Assembly: GCA_026119855.1 (NCBI GenBank)
Contig: JAOWBW010001593.1
Location: 1-64,000, forward strand
DNA length: 64,000 bases
Reading direction: 5' to 3'
Source of the DNA: Campanula takesimana
Lineage: Eukaryota > Streptophyta > Magnoliopsida > Asterales > Campanulaceae
The stretch's first letter is position 1. Each line of letters starts with the position of its first letter. Positions 11,367-23,100 of the stretch are shown here, one piece after another. The notes below the pieces were generated by a model. It was given only the letters and a program-made list of their open reading frames with translations. It had not been told where the DNA came from and made no database searches. Position numbers and translations under genes: made by a program.

Positions 11367-13501
11367 TGTAAGTACCCTGATCCGGATTACTATCCTCAAA
11401 TAATCAAATTTTGGAATTAAGGGGTGATTTGGGATTTAATTGGGTCATTTTAATGTTCAAAGGGTATTTTAGGCATTAATTAAAATATTCTGAAAGTTTA
11501 GGGGCTTTCTAGGAATTTCTGTAACATATGAGGAAAGGGAGGGCCTTTTGGTAATAAAATCAGACCAAGGACCTTGGGTTAAATCCCCACAAAGCCCAAA
11601 AGGACTTTTTGGGAATTTTTGGGAAATGCTCAAGGCCAAGGAAACGGGCGCACCTGGTAGAAGCGTTTCTTGAAGGCGCGCACAAGCTTCTTGAAGCGCG
11701 CCTACCAGACGCGCTTTCTCTGTCAAGGCCGACAGCCAGCATGCCTCACGCGCCTTGTCCCCCCGGCGCACCACACTCGCCCGACAGCCCTACCCACGTG
11801 GCGCGCTGTGATTGGTCCGTCCTTCCTTGTTGTTCCCTCACCCTCACAGCCCCTCCTTGGCGCATTCTGATTGGTTTGTCACCTCCCTTGTGTCACCCAC
11901 ATGGTCCTCTTCTAGAAGGATTAATTCCCAGCCAAAATGCTCCATTCTATGCACAAAAATGATCCAATTTCAACCCAATTTGTGATCATTTTGTGAGTAA
12001 AGATGACCCATTTTAAAGGCCCATTTTGTGACCAATTCCAACCCATCTTATGCTTAGCCCCTAAGCAAGTCACAAGACAATAGTTGAGGGATTAAAGTGA
12101 AAATGTCCCCATTTGCTTGGTCCCCAAGTCCAAAGTTGAAGGGCTAACATGGAACATTAATTTCCAAACAACCCCCCCAATCCCTCCTATAAATAGAGAG
12201 GTCATTCTCTCTCATTAGGACAAGAATTCTAGAGTAAAGTTACTATGCACAAATTTCTTCTCTCCAAATTGAGTGATTAATTGAGTGATTAGTGAAATTG
12301 GTGAACAAACCATGGTTGAGTGAAATCTTGGAGTCCATGATCTCCAAGTAGGAAAAAAGCAAACTTGGGTCAATCAATTGATGATTTACCCCAAGCTTGC
12401 TTAAAAATCAAATTTTTATTTTATAAAAATCTTCTTCTTCATCTCATTCTATTTTCCTTTTTTGGGATATGATCTTTGATCATTTGGCTTAAAAATGTAA
12501 TCTTTATATGATTGGGATCCAAATGCTCCCTTGATCCCATTGATCTCATCTTACACTTTATGGTGTATTAAAATGATGAACCAAGTGGAGAGGAGCATTT
12601 GTTACATTAATGTCATTTACTTAATGCCTTTTATCAACTTGGAACCAAGCCTTGAGATCCATGGTGCCCTTCATGTTTTATGCATGAGTGTGGGTTCTAA
12701 ACCAAAGGATTAATCTAGGACTTGTTATGTTTTTGTGCAATTTTACATTAATGCAAGTGTGAGTGGGTTTAACATTAATGTCATTCAATATTGCAAGTCT
12801 TGTCCATAATCAAGCACTATATATATATATTACAAGTCTTGTCCTCTCAAGCTATTATATTATTGCTATATATAATCATGATTTGTTAAATATCTTATTA
12901 ATATTGTTCTTGTTTGGCCACAATCTTTGATCCTCCAAGTTGGGGATTTGTCCAAGTAAAGGTATTGTTGCTCCAATGATTGTCCAATTCATGGCCTTGG
13001 CTCTCATCTTGGCATGAATTTGGTACATAGGATGAAAAAGTTGTCCCTCTTGACTTTATTAATCCTTACCATGATTAATTAAAGTCCGTCCCCAAAATGC
13101 CTTATTTTTACTTGGATGAACATTCTATTTTTGCCTCTTTAAAAAAAACATTAAAAAGAACAAAGGGCATTAATATGCCTACATTTCATCCCCAAAATCA
13201 TTTTCTAAAATAAGATTGGTTTCTCCCATTTTTAAACACACACATACACACACTTGCACGTTTTGGTCAACAAACTTAGGGAGACTCGGTTTACCGAGGC
13301 ACTTTGGGTGAACTTTGTCCAAGTTCTTCCCAAAGTGTAACGTGACCTCCGAACTCATTTTCTCTAACCATTTTTCGTTAAGTTTGGGTTAAAAATTAAA
13401 CTAACGTGGCGACTCCGTTGTTTGTGTGAAAACCACCCGTGTTTGGCATTTTGTCTTCGTGCGAACTTTGCTTGTTTTGCCCCGAGGGCGGGATCCTTAC
13501 A
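11367..13501 (+). mobile_element. Solo LTR (2135 bp) with TSD ATTCC
   Basis: It starts TGTAAG and ends CTTACA, with ATTCC on both sides (11362-11366 and 13502-13506). A TATA box, TATAAATAG, at 12188 gives plus orientation. CpG-rich words (GGCGCGCACAAGC, AAGCGCGCCTACC and relatives) cluster at 11642-11765, and the end carries GTGGCGACTCCGTT-type sequence seen in Tat/Athila LTR ends. No internal region remains, so it arose by LTR-LTR recombination. Short overlapping ORFs at 11469-11962 come from the GC-rich block and are not genes. Confidence 0.9.
12188..12196 (+). promoter_or_regulatory. TATA box of the solo LTR
   Basis: TATAAATAG, about 420 bp downstream of the GC-rich word cluster at 11642-11765. 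Confidence 0.7.
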
Positions 13502-15750
13502 ATTCCACGGCCTTATGTCCAGAACAATCACAAATGGAACAATGATGAAAGCCACCAACCACGTGAGTTTTCACAAACTCTTTACTTTTCTTTGGGATAT
13601 CATTCTTCTTTGGGTCAGATGAACTAGCCTTAACAAAATCCTTCTTTTGAAATTTTGGAGCGCTTTTTCTAGGAGGGTGCATAGGGCTAGGAGGCGCACG
13701 GCGGTGAGGCGCGTGGCTCCTAGGCGCATAATGTGAACTCGTAGAAGGAGCGCGCCTAGTTTCAAGAATGATTTTGTTAGAAGATGATTCATCTGTAGCT
13801 ACTTCCTTCCCTTTAGCTTTTCCAAATTGTTTCGTTGGGTAGACATAATGGAATGTTTGTCTCTTGACTTTTTCCTGTCCTTTACCCATTGAATTAAAAT
13901 GTTTTTCCTTGGGAATTTCATGAGTTTGCTGAGTTGTAAATTCACTGTCTCTTTCAGCACAAACATCACACTTAAAGTTGTCACTAGTTGATGATGTGAA
14001 TCCCAAGCCACTTTTATCACCACTGGCTTTTTGGGACTCAAAGATACCATCCATAGTGACACGAGAATTGGACCACTCATTTGTAATCTTTTTAAGACCA
14101 GTAATTTGAATGACCAATTCATCGTTTTTAACGTTAAGTAATGAGTTTTGTTCCGTTAGATAAGTTTTTTTAAGAGTAAGAGAAGTCATGCTCTTTATCT
14201 GCTCCTTAAGGAGGGTGAGTTCAGATTTTAATAGAGATTTCTCGGTCTTAAGCTGGGAAATTTCATCACATGATAGTGCTAAAGCTTCCTTCATATCACT
14301 AAATCGACTGATTACCTTTTCAGCCTCTTTGAATAACTTTTCTTGCTTTACAATGTCCTCATCATGATTGATTGTAGGAATATGTACAACTTGAGGTCTG
14401 ATATAATCACTTTTTCTGAGTTTGCTTCTTGCACTCATATCACATCTGGAGAATAACAATCCACCGTCGCTTTGAGCCGGAGTAATACATCCTTGTTCAA
14501 TGAGCTCGCTGATGGTTGGTCCTTTCTTCTTTTTCACCTCTTGATAACCTGCATATTTTTTAACAGGTTCATTCAAGGTCTTCATATCAGGAACATCTTT
14601 TGAGTAGTCATCAGAATCATAATCATCGTCATCTTTTGCCACCAAGCACACGAGTCCATCATCAGAATCTTCATCGCTCTCTTTGGAGTATGTTTCAATC
14701 CAAGTGTTCTGCTCATTTGCTGGTGATTCTTCTTCAGCAACCATTCCCTTGTGACGAGTGAATTTGGGAGTGAATTTTGGAGTATGGCTGCTCTTCTTCT
14801 GCATGTACTCAAATTTGGGAATTGGGCAGCTCGATGCAAAATGTCCAGATTTCCTGCAATTAAAACAAACAAGGTCTTCTTTTCTTTTTGAATCACTGCT
14901 CCTCGTGAACTTTGGAGGAGCTCTGCTTGTAGATTCTTGAGCTTTGTTGAATGAGCCAGGTTTTGAGAATTTTCTGAACTTCTGGAATCTCTTCACAAAT
15001 AAAGCGAAGTATTCATCATCCATGTCTAATAGCTCAGAAGTAGAAATTTTGGGATCAGAACTTTTCTCATCCGGCGCAGGCGCTTCCTCTCTATGCGCCA
15101 CCATGGCAATGGATTTTGACTTTCCTTCAGTTTCACTAATTCGTTGGAGTTTGAGCTCATAAACTTTGAGATTAGCATAAAGGTTATCTTGATCCAAAAG
15201 CAGCAAGGAAATTAACATTCAATTCCTTATTAGAAAACTTCTTTCCAAGTGAAATACATAGATTGATAATTTCACAGTAGCGTTCATAAGTCTGTCTTAA
15301 TATTTCACTGGGGAGTTGAGAGAAATTGTTGAATCTCTTTTGAACTTCGTATCTCTTGTTCTCTTTGCAAACAGTGTATCCTTCGATATGCTCTTCAATA
15401 GCATCCCATAATTTATTGGCGGTAGCACAATGCATGACTTGTTGTTTCATAGTCGTGCTTAGAGTGCTGAGGAGAACGTTTCTTGCTTTCCCATCATTTG
15501 CAACTCTTCTAATTTCTTCTTCAGTCCATTATTCCTTTGGTTTCAGAATAGTTGGTTGAGCATCGTTGGTGCGCGGATTTGGATTCGCTTTCATTGGGAT
15601 GTAAGGTCCATAAACCACGGTGTCATAAAGCCTTTCATCGATTGAGCTGAGATGGGTCAAGATGCTGAATTTCCACACGTCAAAATGATCTTCATCAAAG
15701 ACTGGAACGTGAGTGTAGTTTGCAGTTGCCATAGGTTTTGAGTTTGCCAT
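13502..15750 (-). pseudogene. Copia gag with coiled coil and zinc knuckles
   Basis: Start MANSKPMATANYTH at 15750. The N-terminal copia gag domain (FDEDHFDVWKFSILTHLSS) hits an in-frame TAA at 15529. The following part (15450-15184, KLWDAIEEHIEGY) continues it, then a frame break leads to the long open segment 15218-13502. This holds a first CCHC knuckle (CFNCRKSGHFASSC, near 14850), acidic stretches, a long Leu/Lys/Glu coiled coil (about 14350-14100), and a second knuckle, CSICDCSGHKAVEC. The last Cys codon of that knuckle is split by the solo LTR. The product would be the particle-forming Gag; stop, frameshift and insertion make it dead. Confidence 0.85.
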
Positions 15751-15809
15751 TTTGAATCGGCACCCAAGCTGTTATGCTTGATAAACAAAAACATTTTATA
15801 AAGGTGTTT

Positions 15810-15821
15810 GCTCTGATACCA
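15810..15821 (-). other. Copia primer-binding site (tRNA-iMet)
   Basis: The minus strand reads TGGTATCAGAGC, two bases from the LTR end at 15824. Confidence 0.9.
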
Positions 15822-16632
15822 CTTGTTGGTCTCAAGGGGCAACAAGGGTATAAAAATAGCTAGAAGGGGGGGGGTAAATAGCTGTTTTGAAAATCTTTTT
15901 GTACCCTTGATAAACTCAACTGTAAATGCGCACTTTATCAAATAAGCGTTATGAAATGCGCTTAAGTGAGTGAGTGAAATGCACAGCGGAATTTAGTTAA
16001 GTAAAATAGGCGCAAATGATAAAAAGGGGCGCAACACACACTCTAAGTATTTTGGCTCAAAGTGAATGAAAGATGGAACTAAGGCAAATGATATAACAAA
16101 CACAACACAATTAAATCCAATCAATCTACAATGATTAAACAAGCAAATAGTGAGATAAGATAATAACTTGAAAGTAAATGACAAAAAATTAATACGCGCT
16201 ATTTGGAGAGGTTCGATCGGGAAATGATCTACGTCCTCTACCAAGATGGTTAGTCTTGGATTTCTAATGGAGATCTTATATTATGAGTGATTTTTACAAA
16301 TTACAACGTTTGAGCTTTACACTAACTCAAGATCTATAATCTATGAAAGAACAAATCCTAGACAAAATCGGTGTATCTTTTAAAGAAAGATTTAAGTGAT
16401 CAAACTTAAAGAGGTGCGTGTGTGTTCTTAGTTTCAAGGCTCTTTAGATCTATGAGATTTAGAGCACAATAAAACTAAAGTGTTTTTGCTTGAGGATCTG
16501 GGCTAAGTATGAAGGTATGAAGATGTTCTTGAGGAATCTGAGAATTTAAAAGGCAATCTTCAAATCTTCAACAAATGCTTGAGGGAGAAATTCTGAAATG
16601 CTTAGCAACTTCAAATGGTTGAAGTTATGGGG

Positions 16633-16640
16633 TATTTATA
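16633..16640 (-). promoter_or_regulatory. TATA box in copia LTR
   Basis: TATAAATA on the minus strand, correctly placed between the GCGCAT word cluster (upstream) and the primer site (downstream). Confidence 0.65.
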
Positions 16641-16889
16641 GTAGAGACCAAAAAACTAGCCGTTGGAAATCCCTTGTGGATAAGATCAAAGGACAGATGT
16701 GCTGGAGCTCGTTGAGTGGAGCACGTGTCCTTTTATAGACGTTAGACACATAACACAAATATGACCGTTGTGGATAGGTGTCCTCAAATCTAGGTGCACA
16801 CGTGTTATTTATCCACCGTTGGATCTTTGGCGTAGTTTGAATCTCTTCAAGTCTTCATGTCTTCAATAAATCACCAAGTGTTGAAATTA

Positions 16890-17012
16890 ATCATGTGAGG
16901 CGCATTGAGCCATTGGGACGCAATGCATAGCGCGCGCATGATAGGCGCATGGCGCATAGCATAGGCGTATAGCATCAGCGCATAGGCGCATAGCATAGGC
17001 GCATAGCGCAAC
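16890..17012. repeat. GCGCAT word cluster
   Basis: About ten overlapping copies of GCGCAT or GGCGCATAGC in 120 bp. It is the GC-rich counterpart, in this LTR, of the clusters at 1745-2005, 11642-11765, 28594-28710 and 59500-59580. Confidence 0.75.
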
Positions 17013-17215
17013 TCAAACTTGTGATTTTCTTGAATGTTGATATTCTTGCCATATTCCTAAGCCTATTCTATTCAAATTGACAACCTAAAAAATGAAGTAT
17101 AAATACTTCTTACATATGGGTCTAAAGTCCATGAAATAAAACTTAGGTGATGGATCAATCAAATCTAATCAATCCTATACATTGAATACTGAGATATAAG
17201 TGGGCATACCCAACA

Positions 17216-17905
17216 CTGTTGCTGAAAGGGACATAGTTATCCAGTGTAGATCCGGTAAGCTTCAGTGAATAAATCAACTTAATCCTTCTTATCTGAGTCT
17301 TCAGTATCCGTTATTATTTCCCTACGGTGAAGATGGATATAGAGAAGATATTCCTTTAAATAATTGCAGAGAGGGTACGGGAGGAAGGAAAATGGTTAGC
17401 ATTCGAAAATACTTTGCTTACCGGTTGCATGAAAGGGATTGTGACTCTAAGATAGTATTATTGTCTAAGAGATTATTTCAGCAGTACCTTGTGGATGCGT
17501 ACACGATGATTGAGTCTTCACGTTTGACCTATATTAGGTTACATCAAAAACAATTGCGAGCGGAAATGTATAAGGGTTTGCAAGAAGTAGTTTTGAAAGG
17601 CGATTGTGATGCAACGAAAATAGGGAAACTGATTGTTTTGCCCTCTTCTTTTACAAGTGGCGTCAAATATATAGTTCAGAATTATCAAGATGCAATGGCG
17701 ATTTGTAGATGGATTGGATATCCTGATTTATTTTTGACAATCGTGTAATCCATAGTGGCCAGAAATTGCTCGATATGTTGAGAAAGATGGTTTAAAGCCT
17801 GAGGATCGTGCAGATGTTTTATGTCGAGTATTCAAAGCGAAGCTTGATGGAATGATAAAGGACATTCGAAAAAATAAAATATTTGGCGAGGTTAAAACAG
17901 GTAGT
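17216..17905 (+). pseudogene. Helitron helicase N-terminal domain fragment
   Basis: Part of a Rep/helicase gene of a rolling-circle Helitron. The plus strand reads RDIVIQCRSGKLQ, then LQYPLLFPYGEDGY. A clean open segment at 17392-17748 follows (YFAYRLHERD, RLFQQYLVDAYTMIES, LPSSFTSGVKYIVQNYQDAM, WIGYPDLFLT). This is the Helitron_like_N signature. After a frameshift at about 17745 it continues (CNP-stop-WPEIARYVEKDG, VFKAKLDGMIKDIRK) to about 17905. Two in-frame stops and the frameshift show decay. The rolling-circle nuclease and helicase domains are absent. Its left edge is the copia insertion and its right edge another copia remnant. Confidence 0.88.
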
Positions 17906-18404
17906 TTGAGATCTTGCATGTAGTCAGACACGGAGCGAGGACCTTTGACTATGCTTCAGAGGCGATCTTTAATTTGCTTTAGATGTCCCCGAGATGGATT
18001 GGCATATGTCTTAGCAAGGGTTGTCCACGCATCATACGTGGTGGAACACTGAGAGATTAAGGGAACAAGGGGGAGGGGAGAGAGAGAGTGTCGGCTAGAG
18101 CACTTAGAATCAGTTTGTCTTGCCTAAACCAGGTGGAGTAGGCAGGGTTTTTTGTGGGCGTTTTGGCGGCTGGGGTTTGTTTGGCGTTGGTGGTGGTTGG
18201 TGTGATGTCGGGTAGATATTGAGAGGGGGCTAGGGTTGAGCCATCGATGTGGCCAAGTAGAGTTGCTTCGATTTGGATCTTCCACACAATATAATTGGTG
18301 GAAGTAAGTTTCAGAATATGGTTTAGAGATATGACGACGAGTGGTTTAGATGGCTCGGCTGCATTAGGGATGAAGAGAGGGCTTGAGCTTTCGGCAGAAG
18401 CCAT
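17906..18404 (-). pseudogene. Second copia gag remnant
   Basis: The start at 18404 opens 115 codons (LTSTNYIVWKIQIEATLLGH, then PAYSTWFRQDKLILSALADT), the usual N-terminus of small copia Gag. A frame change near 18055 leads to TYDAWTTLAKTYANPSRGHL and VSDYMQDLKLPV, further along the same domain. It ends where Helitron sequence begins, so the rest of the element is lost. Confidence 0.82.
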
Positions 18405-18442
18405 GAGGCGGCAAAGAAGGAAAAAAATAGGGTTTATGAATC

Positions 18443-18458
18443 TAAGCTCTAGATACCA
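18443..18458 (-). other. Primer-binding site of second copia remnant
   Basis: The minus strand reads TGGTATCTAGAGCTTA, an iMet-like site with one extra base compared with TGGTATCAGAGC, directly against the LTR at 18459. Confidence 0.7.
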
Positions 18459-18661
18459 TGATTGAACTTAAATTAGGGTTTGACAATTGATGGGAAAACA
18501 TTATGATTCTCTTATTCACATGTAAAAAGTATATATGCAAGAGATAGATACTTGGAGTGCAAGTAAAGAGAATCCTACTCATATTTACATACTTGATAAT
18601 AAAAGATAAATATAAAACAAATAATCTAAACAAATCAGGAGATTCTGATTTATCTCTAACA
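18459..18661 (-). repeat. Short copia LTR (probable)
   Basis: A 203-bp segment TGATTGAAC...CTCTAACA beside the primer site. TG/CA ends and the short length fit small copia lineages. The far end is placed by the CTAACA terminus only, because no partner LTR is present. Confidence 0.5.
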
Positions 18662-18722
18662 CCGACAACACCAATTGACAAAAGTGCGATTCGAAATCAT
18701 GTATTGAATGAAGTAAATGTAT

Positions 18723-19675
18723 GGGCAAATTGCAATTTGGTTCCTGACATTTATAAACTTTTGTAATGTTGCTCCCAACAGTTTTTTTTTTCACCAATTG
18801 GTTCCCAACATTTACATTTTTTTGCAATGTGGCTATAAAAGTAACCGAGCGTTAGTTTTCTAACAGATTTTATGTCATGTGACTAGCACATGACGTTTTA
18901 AGATATTCTTAAAGCTACACATATCCGATTAATATGATTCTTCTTTTGAACTGAAGCTAATATTTAAAACTACAACATATATTTTTTTTGGAAATTTATT
19001 GGGTAGTTGGATTATTTTTACATTTAATCTTGATTTTAAATATTAAAAAAATAGAAAACACGTAAAATATAATCTAAAAAAGATATTAGCACAAATATGT
19101 TCCATATGAAGTAAATTCTATATGTAGATTATCTGTTCGTAAAAAGGTTTGATAGAAAAAAAGGGAGAAGAAGAGGACGATGAATCGAGGGAAGAGTGTA
19201 TGTGGAATGGGTGTTGCGGGAAAGTGGCAGAGGGGTGGAGAAAAATAAACTGTAGGAAAGATACATACAGAAATTACTTCATATGAAACATACTTGGGCT
19301 AATATCTTTTTTAGAGTATATTTGACGTGTTTTTTATTTTTTTAATATTTAAAATTAAGATTAAATGTAAAAATAATTTAGGTACCCAACAAATTTCCGA
19401 AAAAAAATTATGTTGTAGATTTAAATATTATTTTCAATATAAAAAAAGAATCATATCAATCAGATATGTGTAGCTTTACGAATATTTTAAAATGTCCTTT
19501 AAAACGTCATATGCTAGTCACATGACATAAAATCTGTTAGAAAACTAATGCTCAGTTATTTTTATAGCCACATTGCAAAAAAATGTAAATATTGGGAACC
19601 ATTTGGCGAAAAAAAACTGTTGGGAGCAACATTGCAAAAGTTTGTAAATGTCAGGAACCAAATTGCAATTTGCCC
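18723..19675. mobile_element. Foldback MULE-type MITE with 9-bp TSD
   Basis: A 953-bp element starting GGGCAAATTGCAATTTGG and ending with its reverse complement. The 9-bp duplication TAAATGTAT is at 18714-18722 and 19676-19684. The arms pair over most of the length, to about 400 bp each side, leaving a short GA-rich centre near 19150-19250. No coding sequence. The 9-bp TSD points to Mutator-type transposition. Several short ORFs here are products of the inverted arms. Confidence 0.9.
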
Positions 19676-19819
19676 TAAATGTATCCATCACATGCGTTTT
19701 GTACGGATTAAAATTAATGGAGATGTTCATTATGCCCAACAATTTTTCCTCTACCATGTAGCCTGGAGGAACCAAAGGACATTTACTAACCATGATGTTC
19801 TCTAATAATATAATAGATA

Positions 19820-20078
19820 CTCCCTCCGTCCCATTTCAAATTGGACGATCTTGACAAAACCAGTCGATTTGATTGCACTTTGACCAAGAATTTGACTAAA
19901 AATTACTTTTGCAAAGTTAAAAAAAAAAAATTGTTATTGTGTATCTTTAAGAATACTCTCAATAACAATTGCTAGATTTTCATTGACATGATCAAATCTT
20001 TCGCAAATTCTTTGTCAAAGTGGAATCAAATTAACTGCTTTGATCAAAATTGTCTAATTTGAAATGGGACAGAGGGAA
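19820..20078. mobile_element. Stowaway-like MITE downstream of FAAH
   Basis: Terminal inverted repeats CTCCCTCCGTCCCATTTCAA / TTGAAATGGGACAGAGGGAA flanked by TA. It lies about 110 bp beyond the FAAH stop codon, probably in or next to the 3' UTR. Confidence 0.85.
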
Positions 20079-20190
20079 TACGTCATATGACAACGTATTA
20101 ACGCTACAAAGTGAGCACGCAAAAGCTTCTTGAGATGATATATGCCGTGAATAATCTGCAAGCAGCTGAGACAGACTGATGAAATGATTC

Positions 20191-23100
20191 TTAGTTTCCC
20201 TTCAAAACGTCGTAATAGGAAACAGGCTTCTTCTTTGGGTTAGCACATAACTCCTGAAAAAGATGGAGAAGCCAGATAGCGCCGTTTAGCATGGTGTTGA
20301 CTTTTGAGTGTAACATTTTCTTTCATTTCTTGCTTTATGATGTTGTATGAAAATAGAAATAATGATACCTCTACAGCTGCAGCCATGCGTAAGATTGTAG
20401 CTTCACCCCAGGGGCGGCCAATTAGTTGCAAACCTATTGGAAGCCCTTGCTTATCATATCCAACCTGCACAAAATGAAAAAATTAAAGCTACCGCATCAA
20501 AATTTGTAGGAGAAAAAGAAGTGGCTATCAATAACACAATATAATGGGTTTAGCCATAAGACTGGAAACAAAGGAAAATGAGATGAGAAATTAAAGTAAA
20601 ATTTATCACTCCCACAGTCCCATGTTGCATTTGACTTGTCAATGTTTTTAAGAAATGTGCTTTACTTGCTTGTACATTACTTGTATAGTGGTGATGTTGC
20701 ACTATGACTATTTCCTTATATAGAAATGCGATATTTATTTTGGGACAGACCAAAAAGGAAAGTAGGACATCTATTACGGGATGGAGGGAGTAGCATGTAC
20801 TTTCAACAAAAAAAAAAAAAAAAAAAGTCGGTGATAAAATCAACTGTAGTAATTTGGTAAATTTAATTTGGAGAAAAATGTACAGAATCGCTGTTTATAA
20901 ATGATGTATAGTTCTAAAATAGTTCTACTTGTCTTCACGTATATACAAGCCAATCTTGGAATAATTGTATGGTTTACTTCTCCAAATAAAAGCATACAAG
21001 TGTACTACGTTCCTTTCTCGGTTGCAAAATTTTAATCAGCAGAATCTAGATTAGAATTTCAAATGCTTTGTACGAATGAATTATGCTTACCGGGACAGAG
21101 ATGGCGGGTAGCCCAAGGAGATTTGCCGCTATAATGAATCGCATCAAATTACCTTGAAGAGAAGGCAACAAACAAAAACTCTTTAAGAGGTCAGAAAGTA
21201 TGAAACTCGTAAGCTACACTTATCCAAATGATGACAGCTAAAAATAAAAAGCAGCATTACCTGAGAAAGAAAGATAATCAAATAAGTTGACTGAAGAAGT
21301 AAAACGACCTCACATAGTGTGAAAGTTCAATGTAAAGTAAACATTTTGCACTTGTTATTATACGCATTTTCCTGCTTTTCTTTTATCTTTTAACCAAGAG
21401 CTAGCTGCTATGAATAGTGGTTGAAAGAAATGTTACGTATGTTTCAAGCGATGTTCCTAGCTCTAGGCAAGCTACTTGTTTCAGTTCCAAATGAAAAATG
21501 AGGATGATAGTATTGATGAGCTTGAAGTATCCTACAGAAAGGCTCATGCATATGCTGACCTCAACCCAGTAGGGTTCATAACCCAGGGGAAGAACTAGGA
21601 TCTCGGTCACACGATAAAGAATGATGTGCATACAGAGTTCGAATATGTTATCAATCAATAATAGCGTATGAAAAGATATTTTCAGTAAAGATGACATAAT
21701 TATCAATCATATTTTAGATTATATAGTATCATGTGATCCACCTGTCAGTCGAGAATATAGAGTCACGTGCTTTTTCGAAGCAGCCAAGCTTCCTTCGTTA
21801 AGCCTAAGGGAAACATATCTGGCAACTAGGTTTTGCTATAAGCTAAACAGGGCTCCTCTATGATGAAGTGCAACTACCCTATTAATCTCAATGTTTTTAG
21901 TCTGTATCATCGTCACTAAACAACCCATGAAACCGAGCAGAAACAGGGGAATTGTATTGGGTTGAAAAACAAGAGTTTGGCACTAAGAACAGTACATGGA
22001 GATTGCAGAAGAGATATTGGTTTCCGACTTTCTTAGACTGAACGTATAATTAACTCACCTGTAACCTGCATATTTGATTCGCCATACTTGAGAGCACTTG
22101 TGGGTATTAGGGGAGCTGTCATGCTAGTGAGGAGAAAATAAAGTCAAACTCAAGAGAAACTGTAACATTATTCCATTTGTTTGGCAACGAAGTATGTCTT
22201 AACCTTATCTTACCCTGTTGTTGGGGTCACAATGATGTCAACCTTCTTGAATATCTCCATGTGGTAGTACATTAACCGTCTCCTGTTATAGATCAAAATA
22301 TGAAGTCAAGAGAATTTACATACTGGTGAAGCTCATACTGCAACAAGAAGAAGAGTTTCGAAAGTAAATGTTAAACCTACACTGAACCAGATATAAAGAT
22401 CTAAACAAGAAAGTTCAATACCCAACTTTATATATTTCTGACTAATTATACTTGGACAAAACGCATTTTTTGTCCATCGCACTTTGAGGCGTGTTTCACT
22501 TTTACCACCGAACTTTATTTATTTATTTTCAGTTTTACCATCGTACTACAAACAATTGTGTCATTTTATAACAAATTTGGGTATAAAATGACACTATTTT
22601 TGTCTATATGTATGCTTGATTTCAAAAGATGCACAACACAATATGTTCCATCAGCAATATGTATTGATGGAAGGGTATGCTCACCTAAGACGTTGAGCAG
22701 CAACGTAGTCTGACGCTGAGAATGATCGAAAAAGCCCCAGGTTAACACGAGTATCATGCGTAAACTTCTTAAGATTCCTTTATAAGAAGAAAGGACAGCA
22801 TTAACCAAACATGACATCTATAGGAAGGAACCACTAAAATCAACAGATTGTTACTCAGTCAGTCGAGGCACACTTAAATCAAAGAAACCTATCTATTACA
22901 ATCTTAGAGATGTCCATCTAAACGTACCCATCCTGAGAATAAGGATTTAGCGAGCATGCACCTTCAGAACCAATTGAAACAACATGAGCCGTGCGCATCT
23001 CTGGAAGCTCGGGTATAACAATCTCTTCTATCTAGAACCCAGAAAAAAGGAAAAAGTTAAATTATACTCCCTCCGGGCCAAAATGATTTTCCCACTTTCT

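Larger units (their letters stand above)
10993..17215 (-). mobile_element. Truncated Ty1/copia element with nested solo LTR
   Basis: A minus-strand copia element with its 5' LTR at 15824-17215, an iMet primer site, gag, and the first part of pol. It is cut at about 10992, so RT, integrase and the 3' LTR are missing. It landed in a Helitron helicase gene whose coding resumes exactly at 17216. A solo LTR (11367-13501) later inserted into its gag-pol. The large gag with coiled coil and two knuckles suggests a SIRE/Maximus-like lineage, which I cannot confirm. Confidence 0.82.
15824..17215 (-). repeat. 5' LTR of the copia element
   Basis: 1392 bp with inverted ends TGTTGG...CCAACA. The minus strand has TATAAATA at 16640-16633 and, about 250 bp upstream of it, a cluster of GCGCAT/TAGGCGCATAGC words at 16890-17012. 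A partner LTR is not in the window. Confidence 0.82.

Noticed and set aside
11469..11962. Overlapping ORFs in the GC-rich block
   Set aside because: They lie in the LTR upstream of its TATA box on both strands; composition explains the lack of stops.
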